DNA of 57,672 bases from the NCBI GenBank assembly GCA_017937385.1, contig JAGBDR010000077.1, positions 1-57,672 on the forward strand, written 5' to 3'. Under the pieces are notes generated by a model, which worked only from the letters and a program-made list of their open reading frames with translations, ran no database searches and had not been told where the DNA came from. This document shows, piece by piece, positions 35,701 to 42,602 of the stretch (position 1 is the first letter of the stretch; each line of letters begins with the position of its first letter). The DNA is from Parabacteroides sp. GTDB taxonomy: Bacteria > Bacteroidota > Bacteroidia > Bacteroidales > Tannerellaceae. The position numbers and the translations under genes are program-made.

Positions 35701-36770
35701 ATCTTGTCTGCATCCAACAACGGGTTTGCCAACAAGATGGCGCGTTTATATTCCAACGCTTTCTTCGCGTCGGCCATGGCCTGCTCATTCTTGGAATAAA
35801 TTCCATTGAACCCTTTCTTATCCAAACGGATCAATTCGTTCAGCATCGGTTCATATTTGGCGGCGTCATAGCCTTTCTGTTTCTTCATATCGGCAAAAGC
35901 CAGCTTGACAGCCTCGACGTTCAGCCAATCCAAATCTCTTTGAAGAGCCGCCAGATCCTGGATTTCCTTGATCAGTTCCAGATATTTGCGGACCTGCGTC
36001 TCAAAATCCTGCTCATTGGCAATCTGTTTAGCCTGATTCGCATAGTAAGTGCCATCTTTCAGCGTAGCGATCGCCTTTTCCAACGCCTGCTTTTCCACAG
36101 AAGCGTCCGGAGTGACCAACCAAGTGTCGAAACCGCCCAAGATCGGATCCATCTCACCGATCTCATTCGGATATCCGGCGTTCAGTTCTTCCGCAATCTT
36201 ACCCGGCTGAACATTTACCGCCTGGAAATAAACACTACCTCCGCTCGACGAGTCGTCAATCCCGACCTCGGCTTCAAAACGGACATACTGGTTGTTGATC
36301 GGATAGACGAGCGTTCCGTTCGCATGACAGAACACGCCGTGCTTGTATTCCTTTCCGTTGATCACAATCTCATGATCGTATGCGTTGGTGTTCAGTTTGG
36401 GTTTCGCCCAACCTGCCACGCCATATTCATACGGAACTTCATCCAACCATACGGAAGTACCGTCTGCTTTGATCAGACGTGCGTTCGCCCAAACAGCCTG
36501 GTCATAGTCCGTACCGTCGGGACCACCGGAAGTGATCAGGACCAGCTTATCCACGCCTTTCAAGTCGACCACGAAAGGTTCCGCTTTCGCTTTGTGTTTC
36601 ATCCAAGTCGAACTGATCGGCATTCCGGATTTCTTCAGCTTTGCCAAAACCTCCGTCTTTGCCTTAACAGAAGCATCAATCCACGTTTCCACCTTCTTCT
36701 GCTTGGGGCCGGCTGACACCATAACAGAAGAAGACAGAAGGAGTGATACTAATAAATAGTATTTGTTCAT
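32775..36770 (-). CDS. Hydrazine synthase alpha-like multidomain haem protein with NPCBM-like and FGE-like domains
   Basis: The 1331-residue exported protein has a signal peptide (~1-20), an NPCBM-like carbohydrate-binding domain (~55-175; PFVVDLKGVDKLVLITSG) and a helical linker. A TolB/WD-like propeller (~330-720) and a region like hydrazine synthase alpha follow, with two c-haem sites: CIGCH (Cys824) and CIACH (Cys874). An FGE/sulfatase-modifying-factor domain (~1067-1331; IPAGEFVMGS, PTEAQWEWACRAG, GNVAEWTRS, ARGGSYIDR) ends it. The FGE domain lacks the catalytic cysteines after GGS, so it is probably a binding module. It should be a periplasmic di-haem redox protein matured by the CcsBA protein encoded next in the cluster; the substrate is unknown. 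Confidence 0.82.
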   Translation of the reverse strand: MNKYYLLVSLLLSSSVMVSAGPKQKKVETWIDASVKAKTEVLAKLKKSGMPISSTWMKHKAKAEPFVVDLKGVDKLVLITSGGPDGTDYDQAVWANARLIKADGTSVWLDEVPYEYGVAGWAKPKLNTNAYDHEIVINGKEYKHGVFCHANGTLVYPINNQYVRFEAEVGIDDSSSGGSVYFQAVNVQPGKIAEELNAGYPNEIGEMDPILGGFDTWLVTPDASVEKQALEKAIATLKDGTYYANQAKQIANEQDFETQVRKYLELIKEIQDLAALQRDLDWLNVEAVKLAFADMKKQKGYDAAKYEPMLNELIRLDKKGFNGIYSKNEQAMADAKKALEYKRAILLANPLLDADKIVAARFKVGSDAHFIMSPSLGTQANNWSNQESAARSGFDAEIVELSNLRGDIKMRQVYKPKNGSSIADLKLHWNGDRVMFTQTQDDKRWNVYEVNLDGTGFKPLVENDEPDLEFYDGTYLPDGRVIAISNIGYQGVPCVSGDDPVGNMVLYDPKDKSLRRLTFDQDANWNPVIMNNGRVMYTRWEYTDLTHYYSRIVMHMNPDGTENKALYGSGAMFPNSTFDVQPLPGHGSAFVGIISGHHGVARSGRLIVFDPTKGRKSTAGMVQEIPHRNRPVQELIKDQLVNGVWPQFIKPTPLNDKYFLVAAKLDPQALWGLYLVDVYDNVTCLMQAEGEGYISPILVRKTNTPPAIPDRVKLNEKEATFFIQDIYEGEGLRGIPRGTVKSLRLHAYEYAYVKTRSDHNWHGIQSGWDIKRLLGTVPVEEDGSVIFKAPANTPISIQPLDKDGVAIQWMRSWVTGQPGEVVSCIGCHEDQNQIAIPKRVIASQKAPSALTPPEGGVRSFTFDLEMQPILDRACIACHNGEGKAFDLRGGKKDERGYGLSYLNLHPYVHRQGGEGDMVVLQPYEYHPNTSELVRLLKKGHHNVKLTDKEWKTLYNWIDYNAPDKGYFNANVLNMIPYKGFDQIKRRKELTDKYANGAGVDWKKEIADYADYLKKQGPITPEMPEKAAPVKEKAVKVKGWPFGADRIKEMLAKEPETRKVVEIAPGVKVNFVRIPAGEFVMGSYQGEPDVRPTAKVKISKGFWMAELETTNEQFQTVFPDHDSRYVDQQWKDHVNQGYPANKPEQPVIRVSYNDAMEFCRKVSEKTGLNITLPTEAQWEWACRAGSDQDFWYGDMHTDFGKKDNLADKTTLLFAVYGVDPQPMVKTNPWYKYYTFLPKEESVDDGNLVQVGGKAYEANPFGLYSMHGNVAEWTRSDYVSYPYNEKTKETSEYKVARGGSYIDRPKYAASYTRKAYYPYQRVFNVGFRMIIED

Positions 36771-36798
36771 GTAATAAGTTATAAGGTGTTATTACTTA

Positions 36799-37560
36799 TC
36801 ATAACGAAGCTTTCGTGTTGGTGAAACGCAGACCATCATTATCATGGTAGCATGCCCATTCATCAACAATAGCACCTTCAGGACCAGCCATCATAAAGTG
36901 GAAAGATTCCAACTTTTTCAGGCGAAGAACATCACCTACATTCTGTACGACAAAGTTTTTGCTCTTGATCGCACCGTGAGTAGCAGGAATAGCGGGAGCA
37001 TTAGGTGTTTCATCACCGATTTCGGAGAAGTTGTATACCCATCCCTTTTCAACCATCCAGGATTCATGCTTAGCAGGGAATTTAGTCTTCACGTGGGCAT
37101 GTTCGGGGATCATCTGTCCCGGGAGCAGATAGATGGCGTGGGCAAAGTAGCCGTATTCAGGATCGTTGATCCAGAAAATACCACCCATACCTACGTTTTC
37201 AAAATCGCCCAGGCCGAAGTCTGTCACCCACATGTCCTTAGCCATCAAGTCGGTGAAAGGAACACCGTAGAAAGCGAACATGTCTTTCATTGCCTCCATG
37301 GCAACATCCTGTTGGAACTTGCCGTCTTTGTAGAAGTCGGCATTTGTGTACTTTTTAGAATACTTCATCTCTTTATTATTTTTACAGTTAGCAGTATTGT
37401 TACATGCATTCTTACAATTGTCTCCGCACTGTTCGGTGCATTGTCCTTCGCCTGCTGCGGCGCAACAGGTAGCTTCACCCGTAGAAGTTTTGCAGTTACA
37501 TGAAGCCATCGAAAGCAAAAGCGCTCCCATAGCGGCTGATTTCATAAAATTCTTTTTCAT
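36799..37560 (-). CDS. Cys-rich cupin lipoprotein
   Basis: A lipobox (LLLSMASCNC) starts a Cys-rich N-terminal segment (about ten Cys in ~45 residues, such as CNCK, TCC, QCGDNC, CNNTANCK). A cupin barrel follows (~65-250) whose metal site reads EHAHVKTKFPAKHES, resembling the D-lyxose isomerase type of sugar-isomerase cupin. The second motif has HFMMAGPEG. The length is 253 aa. It is predicted to be a periplasm-facing lipoprotein that binds a metal and perhaps a sugar, with extra metal or disulfide chemistry in the Cys region. It is encoded between the RidA-like protein and the large haem protein. Confidence 0.75.
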   Translation of the reverse strand: MKKNFMKSAAMGALLLSMASCNCKTSTGEATCCAAAGEGQCTEQCGDNCKNACNNTANCKNNKEMKYSKKYTNADFYKDGKFQQDVAMEAMKDMFAFYGVPFTDLMAKDMWVTDFGLGDFENVGMGGIFWINDPEYGYFAHAIYLLPGQMIPEHAHVKTKFPAKHESWMVEKGWVYNFSEIGDETPNAPAIPATHGAIKSKNFVVQNVGDVLRLKKLESFHFMMAGPEGAIVDEWACYHDNDGLRFTNTKASL

Positions 37561-37617
37561 TTTTCTCTTGTTTATTTAGTTAATACTATTTATGATTCGA
37601 TCCAAACAGAACTATCA

Positions 37618-37719
37618 CCCGATGCCTATGGGATTTCAGTTCCATGCCTATGGAATTTTTGTCCGATGCCCATGGAACTTTTATTCCATGCCCATGGAAT
37701 TTCTATTCGATGGCAATCC
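37618..37719. repeat. Four tandem 22-23-bp palindromic repeats
   Basis: The units TTCCATGCCYATGGAATTTTT (variants) stand head to tail, each a palindrome around CATGG. The last unit supplies the stop codon of the RidA-like gene. Related units lie at 16791-16830 and 13052-13141. Confidence 0.75.
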
Positions 37720-38797
37720 CTTCTATCTCTACCAGCAATTCATTCCGGCACACATCCGCCCACATGTAGGAAATCGGGATATTCAATCGATACCCTTCCA
37801 GTAACCGGTGTGCCTCTTCATAGAAGGACTTTTCTTTCAGATAGACGCGCAGCATCTTGAGTTTCGCCTGGCCGATCAGCTGGTCGATGTTCTCCATCGT
37901 AATGCGGATCTGGCGTTCGAGCCCGACCCCGATCAGGCTTTCTTCCCCACGGATAGCGGCCGTACCGGAAATATACACGATCCGGCGACCGTCGAAAGTC
38001 ATGCTTTTCGCCCGCTCGAACTTCGGCGTGGCTTTCTTCTGCTGGGCGGCTTCGAGGACCTGGTCCGAATAGGCATGGGCGGCCACCTGCAACTTATTGT
38101 CGATCGGAGTGGCATAACACTCGGGACGGGCAAATACAGCCGCGTCCAGATCAACCAATATGCCACCCAGATTGGCGCCGATACCGGTAGCTGCCGGATA
38201 GCCGTTGTTCCAGTCCGTCTTTCCATAGAAATCGGCACGAGCGTTATTGAACATCTGGTAATGTTGGTCCGGCCCGTCGAAACTGGTAATCCGCTCGATG
38301 TAGTTCCACTGGCGGATAATGTTGTTTATCGGGAAACCTTCGCGGCGCATCACCTCTCCTGTCATGTGAAAGACTTCGGCCGATTGTTGCTGGATGCCGA
38401 AATCGACCACATTGCCGTGGAAGCCGCCCGCAAAAAGGAAGCGGCCGTCGGCATTTTCCAGTACGACATACGGGAAACCGCCGTGGCGCCGGAAAGTAAG
38501 GTGATCGTTCTCATCCGTTTTGTAGCTGTGGGCTTCCAGGATCAGCCCGGTATTCAGAGGGGGCTGGGAGACGTAGCTCAACACCGGCTCATGATTACCG
38601 TAGAACTTACGGATCTTCTCGCGCAGCATGATACGACGGGAGACATACTGCTCATTGTCGCTGGGCATACCGAAAAATGCCAGGCGGAGAATCTGCTCGT
38701 CCTGGGGCAACTGTGCCAGCAAGGCGTCTACCATCTCACCGAAAGCTGCCAGCCCGGTCGTATAGATATTATAATGTATTTTATCGCAATAATTCAT
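37703..38797 (-). CDS. RidA/chorismatase-fold protein
   Basis: The C-terminal ~120 residues form a YjgF/RidA-like domain (YISGTAAIRGEESLIGVGLERQ, then RVYLKEKS) and the N-terminal half resembles the chorismatase (FkbO/Hyg5) layout: GGFPYVVLENADGRFLFAGG and RQWNYIERI. The length is 364 aa. Chorismatases hydrolyse chorismate; RidA proteins hydrolyse imines/enamines. No clear decision is possible from sequence alone. There is no signal peptide, so it is cytoplasmic. Its start overlaps the cytochrome gene stop by four bases (tight coupling). The C-terminus (EIEGIAIE) runs into a palindromic repeat array. Confidence 0.7.
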   Translation of the reverse strand: MNYCDKIHYNIYTTGLAAFGEMVDALLAQLPQDEQILRLAFFGMPSDNEQYVSRRIMLREKIRKFYGNHEPVLSYVSQPPLNTGLILEAHSYKTDENDHLTFRRHGGFPYVVLENADGRFLFAGGFHGNVVDFGIQQQSAEVFHMTGEVMRREGFPINNIIRQWNYIERITSFDGPDQHYQMFNNARADFYGKTDWNNGYPAATGIGANLGGILVDLDAAVFARPECYATPIDNKLQVAAHAYSDQVLEAAQQKKATPKFERAKSMTFDGRRIVYISGTAAIRGEESLIGVGLERQIRITMENIDQLIGQAKLKMLRVYLKEKSFYEEAHRLLEGYRLNIPISYMWADVCRNELLVEIEGIAIE

Positions 38798-40569
38798 AAA
38801 GAATTCACATATTCGGTTAATGCTTCAATCTCTTTCTCCGAAACTTTCTTCTCGATACCGTGTTTATGGACACTGAACACCTCTTTCATGGTTGCGGCAC
38901 GCCCGTCGAACAGATAGGGAGCCGTACGCCACACCTCACGCAAAGTCGGCGTGTCCCACCCTTTTTCAAACTCGATGTCTTCCCCGATCCGGTGATACTT
39001 CATATCCGTATAGTACACACCGCTGTGGCATTCGCCGCATTTCAGCTTTTCGAACACCTTCTGCCCTTCCTTGGCCAAGTCGGACAACTCGCCATTCACC
39101 AAGTAAGGACTGGGCACGGGACGAAGCGACTTCAGGTAGGCGTCCACGCAAACGGCATCCTCTTCCGAGACTTCAAAGAACTGGATGAAGTTGAATCCTG
39201 CCCGCACAGCCCGTTCCGCATGTTCACGGATACCGGAAATCATGTTGGGAGGAGTCACATGGCTGAAGAGCATGCTTTTGCAGTTCTTGGAGTTGCCGAC
39301 ACCGTCGTTCATCAAGTCCCAGTTCATGCCGTCGGTACGTCCGTCTCCGGGATGGCAACCGTTGCAGCTCTGCCAGTTCTGGAAGCAATGGGACGCATCG
39401 TTGAAATATCGTTCGCCTTTATTTTCAGGCGTTTCTTCCCGGTCGGGATTCAAATTGACAGATGTCACCTCGTTTGTCTGCGTGTCCAATATGTTCAGGA
39501 CATCGGCAAAATAAGTCGGGACAATCAGCCGGTCGCCGGCAAGGACCATATTGCGGGGACCGTTTCCCTGCAACGGGATCCGTTCACGAAGGCCATACAA
39601 GAAAGTCAGGTCATAGTCCAGCATCGCCTTATTGGGATAGTTCAGAAACTTCTCCAGCATCGCCTTATGGTCGATCACGCTGACTTCGTGCGTCCCCGAA
39701 TGGGAGATGAAGACCGACTCATCGTTGCAGGCAATGCTCCAGATACCGGCAGCTCCCCGCTCCGGCTCGTCCACGACAATCGCCCCCAAGAACTCCTGCT
39801 TGTCGACATCGATCACACTGAAAGCGCTCGTGTTCATCCAACCCTGTTGCAATTGCGAAGTCGGCACGGTGAAACGTCCCAAGTTGTGCGATACATATAT
39901 ATATTTACCGTCGGGAGTGATACAGATTCCCCGCAGGGCGTTGCTTCCGTTTGCCAGCTGGATGTCCTTAACCTTCGTGAACCCGTCCATTTCAATCACG
40001 GAGACACAGGCGGCCACATAGTCGACATCAGCCCGTTGGGCGGGCAGGAAGTTCGTGACGAACAGATATTTGCCATCCTTGCTGAACACGGCGGACCTCG
40101 GTTCGCGCAACACTTTCGCCGTACGGGTTACCTTCCGTTCAACCGGATCGACCTCGGAGATCGTCGCCTGGAACTGGTTACATACATAGATATGTTTCTT
40201 GTCCGGTCCAAGCATCGGATGACAAGCACCCGAACCGGTCGGGATCGAAGCCTCTACCTGGCCCGATTCGAGCGACAGGATCTGCAAATGGCCCATCGTG
40301 CCGAAAGTCGTCACATACGCCTTGTCGCCATCCACCAGGATGCCCGTAGGCGCTTCGTCCATCGGAAAAGAACGCAACAACGTTTTACCATCAGGCGAAA
40401 AGACATCAACCCGCTTTACTCCTTTGTCAGTCATCAACAACTCACCTTTCGCATTCGTCACAACATCTGTCGGAAAGAACGGTGGGTTGCCTGCTGAAGC
40501 AAAGGAAATACAACAGCAGGCAAAGCAAGCCACCAGTGAGTTTTTAAACATGTATTTTCGTGTATTCAT
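38794..40569 (-). CDS. YncE-like propeller fused to MauG/cytochrome c peroxidase-like di-haem domain
   Basis: A signal peptide (~1-26; VACFACCCISFASA) is followed by a YncE-like propeller (~30-370; repeated PDGKYIYVSHN-type blades). A di-haem domain (~385-591) follows with CNGCH (Cys402) and CGECH (Cys511), plus the signature TPTLREVWRTAPYLFDGRAAT of the MauG/CcpA family. Such enzymes reduce peroxide or oxidise protein or small-molecule substrates. Here the propeller probably presents a substrate. It is 591 aa long. It lies 5 bases after the IclR gene and overlaps the next start, so it is the second gene of the run. Confidence 0.87.
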   Translation of the reverse strand: MNTRKYMFKNSLVACFACCCISFASAGNPPFFPTDVVTNAKGELLMTDKGVKRVDVFSPDGKTLLRSFPMDEAPTGILVDGDKAYVTTFGTMGHLQILSLESGQVEASIPTGSGACHPMLGPDKKHIYVCNQFQATISEVDPVERKVTRTAKVLREPRSAVFSKDGKYLFVTNFLPAQRADVDYVAACVSVIEMDGFTKVKDIQLANGSNALRGICITPDGKYIYVSHNLGRFTVPTSQLQQGWMNTSAFSVIDVDKQEFLGAIVVDEPERGAAGIWSIACNDESVFISHSGTHEVSVIDHKAMLEKFLNYPNKAMLDYDLTFLYGLRERIPLQGNGPRNMVLAGDRLIVPTYFADVLNILDTQTNEVTSVNLNPDREETPENKGERYFNDASHCFQNWQSCNGCHPGDGRTDGMNWDLMNDGVGNSKNCKSMLFSHVTPPNMISGIREHAERAVRAGFNFIQFFEVSEEDAVCVDAYLKSLRPVPSPYLVNGELSDLAKEGQKVFEKLKCGECHSGVYYTDMKYHRIGEDIEFEKGWDTPTLREVWRTAPYLFDGRAATMKEVFSVHKHGIEKKVSEKEIEALTEYVNSL

Positions 40570-40574
40570 GGTAA

Positions 40575-41384
40575 TTATATTTTTTTTGCTTTACTATACC
40601 CTAATTCAAGAGAAATCGTCTGTGCCACTTTCTTTATACAATCGGCCGATGTCCGTACCACCTCTTTCGACAACCGGTCTTTCGGCCCCGAAATCCAGAT
40701 AGCCCCGCACGGATATCCCGTATAATTGAAGATCGGCGCCCCGATGCAGATCACACCGTTCAACTCTTCCTCATTATCCATCGCATAGCCCCAATTCCGG
40801 ACTTTCTCGAGTTCCTCTAAGTAGGCCTCCCGAGAGGTGATGGTCCGGGCATTGTAGCGCGTAAACTCCATATAAGACAAATACCGGTTCCGGACGGTAT
40901 TCGGCAGATAGGCCATGATCGCCTTTCCCGGAGCCGAACAATGCAAGTCGAACGATTTTCCCGGCGAGAGGACAAAACGGAACGTATGATGTCCCTGCGC
41001 CTGCTCGATAAAAATACCTTTCCGGTCTCCCAGCACGCCGAAACAGGCCGTCTCTTTCACCTGGTCGCGCAAATCACGCAAGCGAGGCAAAACCGTTTCC
41101 AGCAAATTGTGTTCGTTCAGCGATCTGAAGCCCAAAGTTAGTAATTTGCGGGACAACTTGTATCGTTTTGTGTCTTCATTATACATCAAATAATCCAGAC
41201 GCACCAACGTATTCAAAATACGATAGGCCGTCGTCTGCGAAATATCAAGGGCCGACTTGATTTCCTGAAGCGTATCACCCTGGGTGTGAAGCGACAAGTA
41301 CTCAAGTACAGCAATCCCTTTCTCGAGATTCGGAACCTTGTAGTTCTCTTCTGCTTTTTCCATATTTGAAATTACGCTTTCCAT
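40575..41384 (-). CDS. IclR family transcriptional regulator
   Basis: The N-terminal winged helix (~18-75; KGIAVLEYLSLH, TLQEIKSALDISQTTAYRILNTLVRLDYL) and the C-terminal IclR effector domain (~90-262; FRFVLSPGKSFDLHCSAPGKAIMAYLP, GAPIFNYTGYPCGAIWISGP) are typical. The length is 269 aa; an internal Met at codon 8 is another possible start. It is the first gene of the run and probably controls it: a perfect TGAAAT-ATC-ATTTCA palindrome sits between the -7 box and the start. IclR proteins usually sense aromatic, sugar-acid or glyoxylate-type effectors; the effector is unknown here. Confidence 0.93.
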   Translation of the reverse strand: MESVISNMEKAEENYKVPNLEKGIAVLEYLSLHTQGDTLQEIKSALDISQTTAYRILNTLVRLDYLMYNEDTKRYKLSRKLLTLGFRSLNEHNLLETVLPRLRDLRDQVKETACFGVLGDRKGIFIEQAQGHHTFRFVLSPGKSFDLHCSAPGKAIMAYLPNTVRNRYLSYMEFTRYNARTITSREAYLEELEKVRNWGYAMDNEEELNGVICIGAPIFNYTGYPCGAIWISGPKDRLSKEVVRTSADCIKKVAQTISLELGYSKAKKI

Positions 41385-41387
41385 ATT

Positions 41388-41419
41388 TGAAATATCATTT
41401 CAGATTTGGAACAAATATA
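41388..41419 (-). promoter_or_regulatory. Promoter and operator of the iclR-cytochrome operon
   Basis: TATATTTG on the minus strand (41412-41419) is a perfect -7 box. TGAAATATCATTTCA (41388-41402) is a perfect 6-3-6 palindrome over the predicted transcription start, and a half-site TTTGAAAT with the same CCATA lead lies at 41366-41373. No -33 TTTG is seen at the right distance, which fits a weak or activated promoter. Confidence 0.65.
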
Positions 41420-41538
41420 AAAGAGAACGAAGAAATGTCGGCAGGATGTTTGCAAAAATTAGTTAAGTATGTCGTAAAACACAAAACAAGGGAGATTTGG
41501 CAATGGAAATTGCCAAATCCTTTAACGATAATCGCCTT

Positions 41539-42531
41539 TTACTTATCGATTGTATGGGCGGGAACACCGTCGAATGTCATCTTAACCGGATGGATAAATC
41601 CATTCTCATCGAATGTCATCCGGTCAATGCAAGTCACACGGTGGTCGCGGGCTGTGTCGTCCAGCGGACGGCGGTGGTAGACGATGTAATAATCTTCGGT
41701 ATTCGGGACGTGCAATACGGAATGATGCCCGGCGCCCCGTGCAATCGTCGAATCCTGCTGGAGAATCGTGGCCACCCGGTCGAACGGTCCGAAAGGCGAA
41801 TCGGAAATCGCGTATGCGACACAATAATCGGGACCGGTCCAGCCTCCCTCGCTCCACATGAAATAGTATTTCCCGTTTTTCTTGAACATGAACGGGCCTT
41901 CCACATATTTATCAGGTGTCACCTCTTTATAGACCGTCCCGTCTTCAAAAGGAACCAACCCGGTAAAGTCGTCGTTCAGGCGGACCACATTACAGTGTCC
42001 CCAACCGCCGTAATACATATAATAACGGCCATCGTCGTCACGGAACACGAACTGGTCGATCGGCTGTGCCCCGTTCACGATCTCGTTGATAAGCGGTTTG
42101 CCCAACAGATCTTTGTAGGGACCCTCCGGACGGTCGCTGACGGCCACCCCGATTCCTCCCACTTCGCCCTCATGCACGTCATTGGCTCCGAAGAAGAAAT
42201 AATAGTGGCCGTCCTTACGGATGACAGACGGCGCCCACATCGCTTTCTTCGCCCATTTCACGGCGGAGGTGTCGAGCACAGACGCATGCTTCGTCCAATT
42301 CACCAAATCTTTGGACGAGAAACAGTCGAAATAGGTCTGTTTCTCATACACATCGCTCCAAGTCGGAAATATCCAATAGGTGTCACCGTAAATAATTCCC
42401 TCCGGGTCGGCATACCATCCCTCGAACACCGGATTACCACTGGTCACATCGGCAACTGCCTCCTGCTGTTGTTTCGGCTGGCCGCACGCTACGAATGCGG
42501 CTGCACACAATAGGGTAAAAGATTTCTTCAT
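41539..42531 (-). CDS. GH43-like glycoside hydrolase lipoprotein
   Basis: A lipobox (AAAFVACGQ, Cys16) is followed by a five-bladed propeller typical of clan GH-F: the catalytic base Asp42 in WYADPEG, the pKa-setting Asp in PIDQFVFRDDDG and the general acid Glu in YVEGPFMFKK. The length (330 aa) fits a single-domain GH43. Family members release arabinose, xylose or galactose from plant or host glycans; the specificity is not visible. It is anchored in a membrane. It has its own unit between the IclR promoter region and a heptamer repeat. Confidence 0.88.
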   Translation of the reverse strand: MKKSFTLLCAAAFVACGQPKQQQEAVADVTSGNPVFEGWYADPEGIIYGDTYWIFPTWSDVYEKQTYFDCFSSKDLVNWTKHASVLDTSAVKWAKKAMWAPSVIRKDGHYYFFFGANDVHEGEVGGIGVAVSDRPEGPYKDLLGKPLINEIVNGAQPIDQFVFRDDDGRYYMYYGGWGHCNVVRLNDDFTGLVPFEDGTVYKEVTPDKYVEGPFMFKKNGKYYFMWSEGGWTGPDYCVAYAISDSPFGPFDRVATILQQDSTIARGAGHHSVLHVPNTEDYYIVYHRRPLDDTARDHRVTCIDRMTFDENGFIHPVKMTFDGVPAHTIDK

Positions 42532-42600
42532 TTATGATTTATGATTTATGATTTATGTAACAAAAAAACGATCCAAACAAAAATCATAAATCATAAATTT
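42532..42600. repeat. Inverted ATTTATG heptamer repeat
   Basis: Four ATTTATG units at one side and AAATCATAAATCATAAAT at the other form an inverted repeat around ~30 bases in the gap between sdaA and the GH43 gene. Confidence 0.75.
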
Positions 42601-42602
42601 TT

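Noticed and set aside
32775-36770. True hydrazine synthase activity
   Set aside because: Only one HZS-like subunit is present, no beta/gamma subunits or anammox genes are nearby, and the fused domains point to carbohydrate-related work.
37618-37719. CRISPR-like array
   Set aside because: Units adjoin directly without spacers; these are tandem palindromes.
38860-40497. 545-codon open frame antisense to the di-haem cytochrome gene
   Set aside because: The opposite strand has a signal peptide, two CxxCH motifs and MauG signatures; the antisense frame has none.
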